DNA from: a virus
Reading direction: 5' to 3' (one strand)
Length of the DNA: 64,000 bases
IMG/VR virus record: IMGVR_UViG_3300005663_000033
Location: 49,444-113,443 of that record
The notes under the pieces were generated by a model, which searched no databases, was not told the origin of the DNA, and worked only from the letters and a program-made list of their open reading frames with translations. Positions within the stretch are counted from its first letter, which is position 1, and every line of letters begins with the position of its first letter. Shown here piece after piece: positions 1 to 7,222 of this stretch. The position numbers and the translations under genes were made by a program.

Positions 1-60
1 AGACTGAAGGGGGATCGTGTTAACAATCTCGGTCCATTAGTTCCATCTACCATTGAGTAA
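1..60 (+). CDS. 3' end of an upstream gene (partial)
   Basis: Frame 1 is open from the first base to a TAA at the end of this stretch, while the other two forward frames stop early. It probably encodes the last 19 residues of a protein that begins outside the window. The fragment is too short to identify. The next gene starts 23 bases later. Confidence 0.45.
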   Translation, partial: RLKGDRVNNLGPLVPSTIE

Positions 61-83
61 AAGTTCTTTATTGCGGGGATAAA

Positions 84-305
84 ATGGAGCGTCAAAAAAA
101 ATTCTGTCCGGAATTGCACCGGAAGTTGAACTCATTGGTTAATCGTTGTGGTGGCGACGAGAATTTTGTAGCTCTAATGGATGAGTGGCCTAGAACAATC
201 AAAGAATTGATCTATGGCTCTGAAGAACTAATGATCCGGTTCAGACTTTTAGAACTTATCCCAGACCAACCCTATGATTATGAATCATCTGTGGGGATGG
301 ACTAG
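84..305 (+). CDS. hypothetical protein, 73 aa
   Basis: Short soluble protein, mixed charge, no motif I recognise. The ATG follows a GCGGGGAT ribosome site at a usable distance. It sits just before the structured stretch and terminator that precede tRNA-Glu, so it probably closes the transcription unit entering the window from the left. Confidence 0.6.
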   Translation: MERQKKFCPELHRKLNSLVNRCGGDENFVALMDEWPRTIKELIYGSEELMIRFRLLELIPDQPYDYESSVGMD

Positions 306-323
306 TAAAACAAGGGACGACAA

Positions 324-395
324 ATGTCTGTGGGACCGGACACAATCTTAGAGGCAACTCTCAAAGATATAAGAGAAGTAGCCGCATCCTTTTAA
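324..395 (+). CDS. possible 23-aa peptide
   Basis: A small reading frame preceded by a weak AAGGGACG site. It fills part of an otherwise gene-free 225-base interval. Nothing in the peptide is recognisable and it may be chance. Confidence 0.2.
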   Translation: MSVGPDTILEATLKDIREVAASF

Positions 396-433
396 TTGCA
401 TCTCTTTTTGTGTCATCGAATGGACACTAACCT

Positions 434-472
434 GGAGCTTTAGGGTTAACGACCTAGGAACAGTTTAGCTCC
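434..472 (+). ncRNA. possible structured RNA ahead of a terminator
   Basis: GGAGCT pairs with AGCTCC 27 bases later, with a short inner TAGG/CCTA stem, and a rho-independent terminator follows at once. This could be the body of a small RNA or the folded 3' end of the upstream transcript. There is no T-loop sequence, so it is not a tRNA. Confidence 0.25.
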
Positions 473-476
473 TCAT

Positions 477-505
477 ATCTCGTGGGTGAAGCGAGATTTT
501 TCTTT
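477..505 (+). terminator. rho-independent terminator
   Basis: A perfect 6-bp stem (ATCTCG/CGAGAT) with a 9-base loop is followed directly by TTTTTCTTTT. It would end the left-hand transcript just before tRNA-Glu. Confidence 0.65.
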
Positions 506-530
506 TCAGAAAAATCAGTTAGCCACAAAA

Positions 531-603
531 GCCCCTGTCGTCTAGTGGACTAGGATAGCTGTTTTTCAGGCAGCGGACCGGAGTTCGAATCTCCGCAGGG
601 GTA
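531..603 (+). tRNA. tRNA-Glu (anticodon TTC)
   Basis: Full cloverleaf: the 7-bp acceptor GCCCCTG pairs with CAGGGGT (one G-T pair). The 5-bp anticodon stem GCTGT/GCAGC holds the loop TTTTCAG, giving anticodon TTC. The T arm carries GTTCGAATC. CCA is not encoded. It would read GAA/GAG and supplement the host pool. Confidence 0.93.
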
Positions 604-607
604 TTAA

Positions 608-624
608 GAGGTCGAGACGACCTC
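608..624 (+). other. short perfect hairpin after tRNA-Glu
   Basis: GAGGTCG-AGA-CGACCTC gives a 7-bp stem with a 3-base loop five bases after the tRNA. There is no T-run, so it is not a terminator. It could guide tRNA 3' trimming or protect the downstream messenger. Confidence 0.4.
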
Positions 625-655
625 ATGGGATGGTACCAGGAAAGTGGGGTAATCA

Positions 656-982
656 ATGATTCCTTCATCAGAGATAGAGAATGTAAGAACAATTGGGTCA
701 ACACTCTTCTTCGAGTATCATTGCGAAGAATCACATTTATCATCTGATGCTGATCTTTGGTACCGATCTCATCAAGAAGTCGAAGTAATAGAATTTTCCC
801 CTAATGACGGATTTGACGTACCAACTCTGGAAGAGAGATGTGAGATTGGATGTCCGATTATGTATCAAGTAAAATTCAACGACGGATTTGTTGGAGGCGT
901 ATTTGAGGACGAACTGTTGGATAGCGAAGACGAATACTTCCGCCCCGACCCACTGAAACCACCAAAAGAGGGTGTCAAATAA
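656..982 (+). CDS. hypothetical protein, 108 aa
   Basis: Acidic soluble protein, not recognised. The stretch MYQVKFNDGFVGGVF followed by Glu/Asp-rich segments suggests a small beta-rich domain. The ATG follows GTGGGG. The stop lies 16 bases before the next start. Confidence 0.7.
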   Translation: MIPSSEIENVRTIGSTLFFEYHCEESHLSSDADLWYRSHQEVEVIEFSPNDGFDVPTLEERCEIGCPIMYQVKFNDGFVGGVFEDELLDSEDEYFRPDPLKPPKEGVK

Positions 983-998
983 AAAAGGAACTTACACA

Positions 999-1289
999 AT
1001 GACAACTAGGCTGACGGCGGAAGAGCGGATACATAACACAACCAGCTTCCGTGTTGATGGCACGCACGTTGGTCGCTGCGTGATAGCGTGCGATGATGCA
1101 TTAGTCGCCATCCGCGACGCCGAGCGGAATGTGTATGAGGAGTGCAAGCCCTGTTTAAGGCATGACGCCGAGTGTCTTGTTTACTTGCCGGAAGACGATA
1201 TGGCTCGTCATTGCGACTGCGGCCTCGACGACATTCGCCGCCGCTGGGAGGCCGAGCAGGAGAAACCTGCGGAAGAGGAGACGCGATGA
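999..1289 (+). CDS. hypothetical protein, 96 aa, GC-rich
   Basis: The ATG at 999 follows AAAAAAGGAA. An in-frame start at 972 would overlap the previous gene and lacks a ribosome site. Four Cys residues (ECKPC, CDC) suggest metal binding. The C-terminus is Glu-rich. Codon use is clearly more GC-rich at third positions than the neighbours, a sign of recent acquisition. Function unknown. Confidence 0.65.
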   Translation: MTTRLTAEERIHNTTSFRVDGTHVGRCVIACDDALVAIRDAERNVYEECKPCLRHDAECLVYLPEDDMARHCDCGLDDIRRRWEAEQEKPAEEETR

Positions 1290-1534
1290 GTGAGGTAGAA
1301 TGTCTTCGGTGCAAAAAGATGACCAACCCGGACCGTGATTGTGTTGCATATGGTCACACATGCAAAGGATGTGGCTTAGTGACGAAACAATGCCCAAAAT
1401 GCAAGAATTGGGTACTTAGCAATGAATTCTACTGGCCACCATACGGCAGTCCCTATTGCGGCAAATACTGCCAGTCCTGCCGTGCTCCCATGGAGAAAGA
1501 GCGAAGCCGAGTAGGGACTAAAGCTAAGGATTGA
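1286..1534 (+). CDS. small zinc-ribbon protein, 82 aa
   Basis: Starts at the ATGA overlap with the preceding gene. It has several CxxC knuckles (CLRC, CKGC, CPKC, CQSC) that could hold two zinc ions. Phage zinc ribbons of this size often act as nucleic-acid or RNA-polymerase binding modules, but nothing here fixes the role. Confidence 0.7.
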   Translation: MSEVECLRCKKMTNPDRDCVAYGHTCKGCGLVTKQCPKCKNWVLSNEFYWPPYGSPYCGKYCQSCRAPMEKERSRVGTKAKD

Positions 1535-1566
1535 ATGCAACAGAACCATTCACTCAGGAATGAATA

Positions 1567-1639
1567 GGGTTGGTAGCTCAGTTGGTAGAGCAACGGCCTT
1601 TTAAGCCGTAGGCCGTGGGTTCGAGTCCCACCCGACCCA
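1567..1639 (+). tRNA. tRNA-Lys (anticodon TTT)
   Basis: The acceptor GGGTTGG pairs with CCGACCC. The D arm carries AGCTCAGTTGGTAGAGCA. The anticodon stem ACGGC/GCCGT holds CTTTTAA, giving TTT. The T arm is GTGGG-TTCGAGT-CCCAC. CCA is not encoded. AAA is a frequent codon in these A-rich genes, which would explain its retention. Confidence 0.95.
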
Positions 1640-1694
1640 ATAAATTCGTAATGATTCCCATTGATGCCTGCGCGAATAATGAAGGAGACTAGTG

Positions 1695-2003
1695 GTGGAT
1701 TCATTACCCAAAAGAATAAGGGACCTAGTATTAGAATATGGTATGCATCCATATGACATAAATTGTGGATGGTGTGAAGATTTTGCAAATACCGTCGCGG
1801 ATGAATTCGAAGGAGCCCGTGCGGAATGGGGGAATAAAGCTGAATCCCTATTCGAACAAGGGCATAAACCCTATCTTCACTGCTATATTGTCTACGAAGG
1901 TGCGTATTACGACTCCGAAGAGCCCGAAGGCGTGGATAGCCCCGTGAAATTGCCATTATACTATCGTCAAAAATGGCGGGCTACCAACTGCAATGTGATC
2001 TAG
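1695..2003 (+). CDS. hypothetical protein with a Cys...His papain-like pattern, 102 aa
   Basis: Two GTG codons lie in tandem. The second (1695) is spaced better from AAGGAG. CGWCEDFA near residue 27 and a later HCYIVYEG segment followed by YYDSEEPEGV resemble the Cys and His blocks of papain/transglutaminase-like folds seen in phage proteins. That link is by pattern only. No signal peptide is seen. Confidence 0.6.
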   Translation: MDSLPKRIRDLVLEYGMHPYDINCGWCEDFANTVADEFEGARAEWGNKAESLFEQGHKPYLHCYIVYEGAYYDSEEPEGVDSPVKLPLYYRQKWRATNCNVI

Positions 2004-2039
2004 TAACCCAAACCAATTTTACCTGTATGGAGAAAAAAC

Positions 2040-2285
2040 ATGGAAAAGCATACGAATGAACCAGAAGTAACAGTGGGCGAAACTGTTTTTGTCTTGACAA
2101 AAGATGAAGTTACTGAGGCCGTATTTGTCTTCGCAGTCGGCAGAGAACCAACGGGTGGTGAGATGAAGCGACTTAATTTCTACGTATGCGAACGTCGTGG
2201 ACAAAGTGAACAACCTTGGAGACTCGAACTCTGTTTCAAAGATCACCCTCCTACTATCGTTCCCAATAAGGGGGTGCAACCGTGA
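2040..2285 (+). CDS. hypothetical protein, 81 aa
   Basis: Small soluble protein with no known motif, preceded by GGAGAA. First of four genes linked by 4-base overlaps, which implies translational coupling through to the isochorismatase-like gene. Confidence 0.65.
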   Translation: MEKHTNEPEVTVGETVFVLTKDEVTEAVFVFAVGREPTGGEMKRLNFYVCERRGQSEQPWRLELCFKDHPPTIVPNKGVQP

Positions 2286-2521
2286 GAATAACAGAGGAAG
2301 AAGCTAGACATGCTGGCGAGTTAACACGTAAAATCGACCGCTGGACAGACGAAGACCTTGCTCTTATCATCAAAACGGATAAGCTGGTAATAGCTTATTT
2401 AGAAGGCAAAGGACAAGGGTGGCAATTGGCGTTATCGCCCTTGTGGAAAGAATTGAACGTTTTTAAAAGTTTTGTCGTCGCCAGAAAACGAGATCGCGAG
2501 GAAAATGCGAGAAAATCATGA
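2282..2521 (+). CDS. hypothetical protein, 79 aa
   Basis: Starts at GTGA, overlapping the previous stop. Mostly helical and charged, with a basic C-terminus. Not recognised. Translationally coupled to both neighbours. Confidence 0.65.
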   Translation: MRITEEEARHAGELTRKIDRWTDEDLALIIKTDKLVIAYLEGKGQGWQLALSPLWKELNVFKSFVVARKRDREENARKS

Positions 2522-2754
2522 TAGTCTATCAAATAATAGCTAAAGGCCATTCGGCAAACTTCGGAGGTAGACTCCAGGCAATCGTATCGAAAGAACTCTA
2601 CACATCTCCTCCCGGAGACGAAGAAAAGGAAAGATTCCTAAAGAAGTGCATCAAATGCGAGGGAGCAGCAGACCTAAAGAGTCTTGATCCGGATAACGTA
2701 ATAACAATTATCGTAGTGCCTTACGAACTAATAGATAACGGAGGATTACTGTGA
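2518..2754 (+). CDS. hypothetical protein, 78 aa
   Basis: ATGA overlap with the gene before it. Contains two Cys residues (KKCIKCEG) in a CxxC pair and a hydrophobic C-terminal strand. Function unknown. The four-gene coupling suggests a shared role with the hydrolase that follows. Confidence 0.65.
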   Translation: MIVYQIIAKGHSANFGGRLQAIVSKELYTSPPGDEEKERFLKKCIKCEGAADLKSLDPDNVITIIVVPYELIDNGGLL

Positions 2755-3317
2755 ACGCAGCCGAGAGATCAAGACATCTGGCGCACAGGAGGCTCGAAGA
2801 GTATGTGTCCGGTGGACATCGTCCAGAACGGACACTTGTAATTATTGATATGCAGACTGATTTTTACGATAAAGATGAGATAATTCCCAACATTTGTTCA
2901 CTAATCCAGTACGCCAGACAGAAAATATGGGCGATTATCGTTGTTGAATATGAAGGGCGCGGTAACACAGACGACGCGATTATTCAAGCTCTCGATGAAT
3001 ATCCACACAAGGAAACTGTATATAAACAGGGAATGGATGGAGGCAAAAAGGTATTGGATTGTATTAATAGTCACCCATCATGGCCGTTAGATCTTTTAGT
3101 TTGCGGTATTTATGGCCACGCATGTGTACCCGAAACCGTATCTGGGTTATTCAAATCGAGTGATTTAGTGGAAATTAGCGTGGTAACCGATGCGGTATTC
3201 AAATACTACTATCCACAGACTAAAATGGACGAACACGATCGACATCCAGAATGGATGATAACCATGAAGAATGTTCTAATTGACGAGGAGAGTGAAGTTG
3301 CGTCCCACACAGAATAG
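2751..3317 (+). CDS. isochorismatase-like cysteine hydrolase, 188 aa
   Basis: Resembles the isochorismatase/nicotinamidase superfamily, which hydrolyses amides or vinyl ethers through a Cys nucleophile. The expected triad is visible: Asp in VIIDMQTDF, Lys in the VYKQG segment and Cys in IYGHACVPETV. Length fits the family. The start is GTG, overlapping the previous stop. If it is a nicotinamidase it would feed NAD salvage, but the substrate cannot be read from sequence. Confidence 0.8.
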   Translation: MNAAERSRHLAHRRLEEYVSGGHRPERTLVIIDMQTDFYDKDEIIPNICSLIQYARQKIWAIIVVEYEGRGNTDDAIIQALDEYPHKETVYKQGMDGGKKVLDCINSHPSWPLDLLVCGIYGHACVPETVSGLFKSSDLVEISVVTDAVFKYYYPQTKMDEHDRHPEWMITMKNVLIDEESEVASHTE

Positions 3318-3334
3318 ATATTGGAGAAACTATA

Positions 3335-3691
3335 ATGGCCTTAATAAACCTATTAGGTATTCGCCCAACAGCGTGGTCTGTTTTATATGGGCTTCAAGCC
3401 TACAATGACTGGAAAGGATATGAATTTTCCGCCTGGTATAACGGGCGCGAATGCAGCATTTGTATGCACAAAACCCTGGGTAAAAATAAAACTCTGTGTA
3501 TAGTGTTTGGTGAACCAAGACGTACGGATGGTGTTTTTGTGGATTCGTGGATATGTGTGTTGAATAATTTTATGAATCCACCAACACTAAAAGACTACAC
3601 AGAACAAGCCTACGAAGACAGACATTGGTTTACAACAATAGACGGGGCCATAACCTATATTCTTGGTCTTGCGAAACAAAATAGTGAGTAA
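3335..3691 (+). CDS. hypothetical protein, 118 aa
   Basis: Preceded by TTGGAGAAA. Tryptophan- and Tyr-rich, soluble, no recognised motif. A short GTG frame overlaps its end and is not called. Confidence 0.65.
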   Translation: MALINLLGIRPTAWSVLYGLQAYNDWKGYEFSAWYNGRECSICMHKTLGKNKTLCIVFGEPRRTDGVFVDSWICVLNNFMNPPTLKDYTEQAYEDRHWFTTIDGAITYILGLAKQNSE

Positions 3692-3753
3692 ATATCCAAC
3701 CAAGGAGAATACTGATCCGAATAAAACGTGGAAAATCAAAAGGAGTTTGAACG

Positions 3754-3933
3754 ATGAACGACACGGACAGAAGCCAGTGGGTTGATAATGACGAAGGTCT
3801 TTATAATTTATGGAAGTCCTCCGGGATGAATAAGAGGGCGTGGATCAAAGCTAATAGGGCAATGATTGACGAAGTGACTAACAATGTGACAAGTTCTCGG
3901 AAACCGGCTCACTACCTAGAATATGGTGAATAA
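3754..3933 (+). CDS. small conserved-type phage protein, 59 aa
   Basis: An AAAAGGAG site stands well spaced before the ATG. The protein begins with the SQWVDNDEGLYNLW pattern and continues with a helical KANRAMIDEVTNNV segment. This layout occurs in short early proteins of many phages. Function unknown. Confidence 0.7.
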   Translation: MNDTDRSQWVDNDEGLYNLWKSSGMNKRAWIKANRAMIDEVTNNVTSSRKPAHYLEYGE

Positions 3934-3955
3934 GGTATAAAGAAGGAGATTGATA

Positions 3956-4165
3956 ATGTACCAAGGCCAACCAAGTCCTGAGCATAAGTTGTTCGCAGCG
4001 TACCACCATCACGAGTATGGCTCAACGCAGTGGGTATTTTGGTCAAATGTGTTCCCGACAGAATCACAAGTGGTCACGGCGCTCGGCATCATGTTTGAAC
4101 CAGAACTTGATGAATTTATCGATATTGAAGAAATAGATCAAATTCACACGGTAGAGCTTTCGTAA
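3956..4165 (+). CDS. hypothetical protein, 69 aa
   Basis: The ATG at 3956 is 7 bases after AAGGAG. The TTG two codons upstream is less likely. Acidic C-terminus. Not recognised. Confidence 0.6.
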   Translation: MYQGQPSPEHKLFAAYHHHEYGSTQWVFWSNVFPTESQVVTALGIMFEPELDEFIDIEEIDQIHTVELS

Positions 4166-4171
4166 CTTTTA

Positions 4172-4270
4172 ATGAAAAAGAAAGGGGCTAACGTGAATAG
4201 TGAAATCCAGTCTAAAGGAACAATCATTAGTGCAAAGATGCTGATTTCAGATGGGCAGATGAGGATATGA
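4172..4270 (+). CDS. possible 32-aa peptide
   Basis: Begins with MKKKGANV. An in-frame GTG seven codons on has a better AAAGGGG site and would give 25 residues. It fills the gap before the ubiquitin-like gene and might be a leader peptide. Weak support. Confidence 0.25.
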   Translation: MKKKGANVNSEIQSKGTIISAKMLISDGQMRI

Positions 4271-4334
4271 AAGAGTAAGCGGTGTGTAGCCGCTATAAGA
4301 AGGGCAATTAAGCCCCATTTTAAGGAGATCAAAG

Positions 4335-4565
4335 ATGATCAATGTTACGTTGGGAACGAATAGTGGAGCTGGACTCCCATGCCGCATTCCTATCGTCGAG
4401 GGCACGACGCTTGAAAAGTTCCTCGAAGTGTCGTTTGATGGTGATGTTAATGATTTTACCATCCGAGTCCGTTGTAATGGTACGAGCGTTGAAGCGCACA
4501 GCGACTACGTTCTCCAGGATGGAGATAGAATCTCATTAGCACCCATTAAAGTAGATGGGTCGTGA
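4335..4565 (+). CDS. ubiquitin-like beta-grasp protein, 76 aa
   Basis: Likely the modifier of the conjugation cassette that follows. The pattern fits ThiS/MoaD/ubiquitin-like folds: strand VTLGT, the loop VEGTTLEKFLE leading into the helix, a strand FTIRVRCNG, then the DYVLQDGDRISLAPIKV hairpin that ends such proteins. Size matches ubiquitin. The C-terminus is Asp-Gly-Ser rather than Gly-Gly, so the JAMM peptidase encoded downstream may have to trim it. The ATG follows TAAGGAG. A strong terminator separates it from the E2 gene, so it may be made in excess, as modifiers usually are. The fold is inferred by eye. Confidence 0.72.
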   Translation: MINVTLGTNSGAGLPCRIPIVEGTTLEKFLEVSFDGDVNDFTIRVRCNGTSVEAHSDYVLQDGDRISLAPIKVDGS

Positions 4566-4584
4566 TGCTGTAGCCGTACGATCT

Positions 4585-4615
4585 GGGGTGGGGGTGTGTC
4601 CCCCACCCCTTTTTA
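4585..4615 (+). terminator. strong rho-independent terminator
   Basis: A perfect 10-bp GC stem (GGGGTGGGGG/CCCCCACCCC), 5-base loop, then TTTTTA. It lies between the modifier gene and the E2-like gene and would lower expression of the enzymes relative to the modifier. Confidence 0.9.
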
Positions 4616-4631
4616 TTTCTGGGAATTCACT

Positions 4632-5594
4632 ATGAACGAAAAACTCATAAGGCGCGCCGCTAAAAAGTATAGAGATTGGATAGTCGAAAAGTCACAAGAA
4701 ATAAACTCCGTATCAGAAGTAACGATTCGATCATATCTAGAAACCCTATATCAAAAGTCTGAAGAGATGCAGAAGTGGTCCGGTCGTATCCTAAAAGGCA
4801 TAAGACAACGTGTCCAAAAAGACACATGGAAGCCAAACGCACTCCACATGGGTCTTCCAAATAAAAGCATATATAGGGGAATCGCCAATGGAATGGTTCC
4901 AGACCTGGGTAGGGACATCATATCCTATACAAAAAACGTAGTCTCCATGTTAAAGGATATGACCGCAGGGAACGACACTATCTTTCTCTCACCAAAAGAA
5001 GCGATTGAAGAAATCAGAATCATCAGTCAGACGTGGGATAAGGTTGAATTCAGACGAAATATGCTTTCTGTACGAATCAACAAAGTAACACTCTCTGACG
5101 ACAAAGAAGAGGTAGAACTCGGTGACTTCTGGATAAATTTACATCTTGACAACCTACCAGAAGGACTAACAATTCAATCCATAAATAAGGTTATGTCTTC
5201 TAGGAAATTTTTCCATCCCCATGTAAAACATGATAAATTATGTACTGGAGATGGCACAAATATGAACAACGGAAATCCAATGGGAGAAGCCCTTTCTGAA
5301 GGAAGGTTGGAGGATTATTTTAGGATAGTCGAAGCAATTCTGAGAACATACAACAAAGAGTCCCCCCATGAAGAACTAGTCGCATGGTATGATCCTGGCT
5401 CGGAAGATAATCACGAAAATGAGTTCCATTGTGTGGGGTGTGATGAGTGGTGTCATTGCGACGATGGTCTGTGGTGCGAAGGATGTAGTACTATTTATTG
5501 TAACGATTGCGCAGATGGTGTTATTTGCATTGATTGTGAAAATTGGCGTTGCGGAGAATGTAATACAACGTGTATTGGATGTAGCGAATCCTAA
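4632..5594 (+). CDS. E2-like (UBC fold) conjugating protein with N-terminal part of a Cys-rich zinc array
   Basis: Predicted thioester-carrying E2. Residues 1-130 are helical and charged. Residues about 140-260 carry the E2 signature: a strand/turn stretch ending in FFHPHV (H195-P-H197), then KLCTGDG with candidate catalytic Cys204, then a GEALSEGRLEDYF helix and a YNKESPHEEL segment like the YNP-SPY element of prokaryotic E2s. From Cys267 the chain becomes a dense series of CxxC knuckles, as in RING or zinc-ribbon domains. The frame stops at TAA after CIGCSES, yet the same Cys pattern continues without pause in the +1 frame, so the intact product is probably about 444 residues. The ATG at 4632 is preferred because a 4596 start lies inside the terminator. 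The Cys array could serve as an E3-like or substrate-binding module, which is inference. Confidence 0.75.
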   Translation: MNEKLIRRAAKKYRDWIVEKSQEINSVSEVTIRSYLETLYQKSEEMQKWSGRILKGIRQRVQKDTWKPNALHMGLPNKSIYRGIANGMVPDLGRDIISYTKNVVSMLKDMTAGNDTIFLSPKEAIEEIRIISQTWDKVEFRRNMLSVRINKVTLSDDKEEVELGDFWINLHLDNLPEGLTIQSINKVMSSRKFFHPHVKHDKLCTGDGTNMNNGNPMGEALSEGRLEDYFRIVEAILRTYNKESPHEELVAWYDPGSEDNHENEFHCVGCDEWCHCDDGLWCEGCSTIYCNDCADGVICIDCENWRCGECNTTCIGCSES

Positions 5595-5967
5595 TGTATG
5601 CCACGACACGTATTGCAAATCTTGCCTAGAGCACACTTGTGTGTCCTGCAATGAAAAATGTTGTGACTCATGCGTACAGTCCTGCGCTGGTTGCGGTGAT
5701 ACCATGTGCGATGACTGCAATACTTCGTGTGAGTGTTGCGGTGACGGTTGCTGCGGAGATTGTATTGAAGATCAAACTTGTAGCAAATGCGAAGGTTATA
5801 TCTGCAAGAGTTGTAAGATTACTTGCGGCGTATGCGATAAAATATTCTGCAAATCTTGTGGAGATAACGAATGCACAGATTGTGGAGTTCCCATGTGCGA
5901 TTCTTGTGTTGCTGAACACGAGTGTTTGCTTACAGGAATCAAGCCCTCGACTCAAAGCTCGCAGTAA
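5593..5967 (+). CDS. continuation of the Cys-rich zinc array in the +1 frame
   Basis: About 124 residues packed with CxxC pairs (CKSC, CVSC, CDSC, CAGC, CDDC, CGDC, CSKC, CTDC). The spacing is the same as at the C-terminus of the E2-like gene just before it. There is no ATG, GTG or ribosome site at the junction, so it is unlikely to be a separate gene. A one-base forward shift at the TCC TAA T stop would join the two. The alternatives are a natural indel or an assembly error. Confidence 0.6.
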   Translation, partial: NVCHDTYCKSCLEHTCVSCNEKCCDSCVQSCAGCGDTMCDDCNTSCECCGDGCCGDCIEDQTCSKCEGYICKSCKITCGVCDKIFCKSCGDNECTDCGVPMCDSCVAEHECLLTGIKPSTQSSQ

Positions 5968-5981
5968 TAAGGAGAAGAAAA

Positions 5982-6908
5982 ATGGCGAAAACAGAAGAAT
6001 TTCTAAAACCTAAAGTAACGTTTGGTGATACATTACGAATATCTCCCCTAGCATTCGCAAAGATGATATTCTGGAGAGACTGCGGAGACACTGAAGTAGC
6101 GGCATACGCAACTACCCACACAGACGACCCCTTGTTTATTACAGACTTTCGATTAATCAAACAAGAATGCACAAACATAACGTTTGATATCGACAAAAAC
6201 GATTTAGCTGAAGATGTAGAACACACACTAGATGATGGGCTATGCCCGTGGATGACACACAATATATTGTGTCACACTCATCCCGGATGTTCACCCTTAC
6301 CGAGCCACAACGACGAAGAAAACTTCAAGAAAGCATTCTCTCATCCGAATTGGGCAATCATGCTAATCATAGCAGAAAATGGAGAAACTTACTGCCGCCT
6401 CAAAATTAATACGGCTCCAGGCGTAGAGAAGCTATTGAAAGTCAGTGTTGACTTTAGCCAGGAATTCGAGGCCTCAAACCACCAATCATGGGACACAGAA
6501 TACAAATCCAAAGTAACCGAGAAGAAATTCCGCATGACAGGAAAAGAGGGGGTGGCGGCGAATAATGCCTTACCCTTTCAGGGAACAGAGGGCTTCCCGT
6601 GTTGGGACTACGAAAAAGAAGATTGGGTCGAGTTTGATAGACAAGGCGAAGGCGGGAATGAAGAAGCTTATGACATAGCTAGTGATTGTTTTTGGGATAG
6701 AGACGGTAACGCTGTGTATTGGTGTGAAGATCACTATGGGTGGTATTTCTTCGATCCAGTAAATGATAAATGGTCTTTCGACGACGCGGACGACGATGAA
6801 AACAGTATCGTAGAGATCGAACGGCCAGACGAGAAATGGGCTGAGCAAGTAGTTGCGTGGGCTGAGAAATTTGCTGATGAGCAAAACATCTGCGTAGGAG
6901 AACAGTAG
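5982..6908 (+). CDS. JAMM/JAB-type metallopeptidase, 308 aa
   Basis: Predicted deubiquitinase-like zinc peptidase that would process the modifier or remove it from targets. The complete JAMM signature is present: Glu38 (GDTEVA), then H98-T-H100-P with Ser108 and Asp111, exactly H-x-H-x10-D. Residues 1-160 form the JAB domain. The C-terminal 100 residues are Trp/Asp-rich (FWDRDG, GWYFFD) and not recognised. ATG at 5982 follows TAAGGAGAAG. It lies between the E2-like and E1-like genes, the grouping typical of prokaryotic ubiquitin-like operons. Confidence 0.85.
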   Translation: MAKTEEFLKPKVTFGDTLRISPLAFAKMIFWRDCGDTEVAAYATTHTDDPLFITDFRLIKQECTNITFDIDKNDLAEDVEHTLDDGLCPWMTHNILCHTHPGCSPLPSHNDEENFKKAFSHPNWAIMLIIAENGETYCRLKINTAPGVEKLLKVSVDFSQEFEASNHQSWDTEYKSKVTEKKFRMTGKEGVAANNALPFQGTEGFPCWDYEKEDWVEFDRQGEGGNEEAYDIASDCFWDRDGNAVYWCEDHYGWYFFDPVNDKWSFDDADDDENSIVEIERPDEKWAEQVVAWAEKFADEQNICVGEQ

Positions 6909-7217
6909 ATGGAGAAATTAAATGACTATATGGGGATAACCTATCCTAGCTTCTTATATTGGAGGATTTGGCGGCGTACCGTCTGGTATCTCTGGAAGAA
7001 GTTTCTGTGTCCAAAAAATGTTCACTTATTCGATGAGGTGTTGTCTAGCGAACACACCCTTGTTTGTGATGTCTGTGGACTGTGTGTTCATATCTCGATA
7101 ATAGAGACTGAAGAAAAAAGTTGGGACAGAGCAGGCAGTGGTTTGTATATTGAAACATCGGCAGTTGAAAAGAGTTACGACAACGACACCCATTGTATTC
7201 AGATATCACAGGAGTAA
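6909..7217 (+). CDS. hypothetical protein with a Cys knuckle, 102 aa
   Basis: Starts immediately after the JAMM gene stop, using AGGAG inside it. An N-terminal aromatic/basic region (WRIWRRTVWYLWKKF) is followed by VCDVCGLCV, half a zinc ribbon. Sits between the peptidase and the E1-like gene, so it may be an accessory of the conjugation cassette. Function unknown. Confidence 0.65.
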   Translation: MEKLNDYMGITYPSFLYWRIWRRTVWYLWKKFLCPKNVHLFDEVLSSEHTLVCDVCGLCVHISIIETEEKSWDRAGSGLYIETSAVEKSYDNDTHCIQISQE

Positions 7218-7222
7218 AAATC

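Noticed and set aside
434-472. Third tRNA gene
   Set aside because: No T-loop GTTCRA sequence and no acceptor pairing of 7 bases.
3685-3786. 33-codon GTG frame overlapping the end of the 118-aa gene
   Set aside because: No ribosome site; it overlaps the well-supported 59-aa gene, whose AAGGAG lies inside it.
5668-5955. Minus-strand frame opposite the Cys array
   Set aside because: It is the mirror of the repeated TGY codons, lacks a ribosome site and has low-complexity Ala/Thr content.
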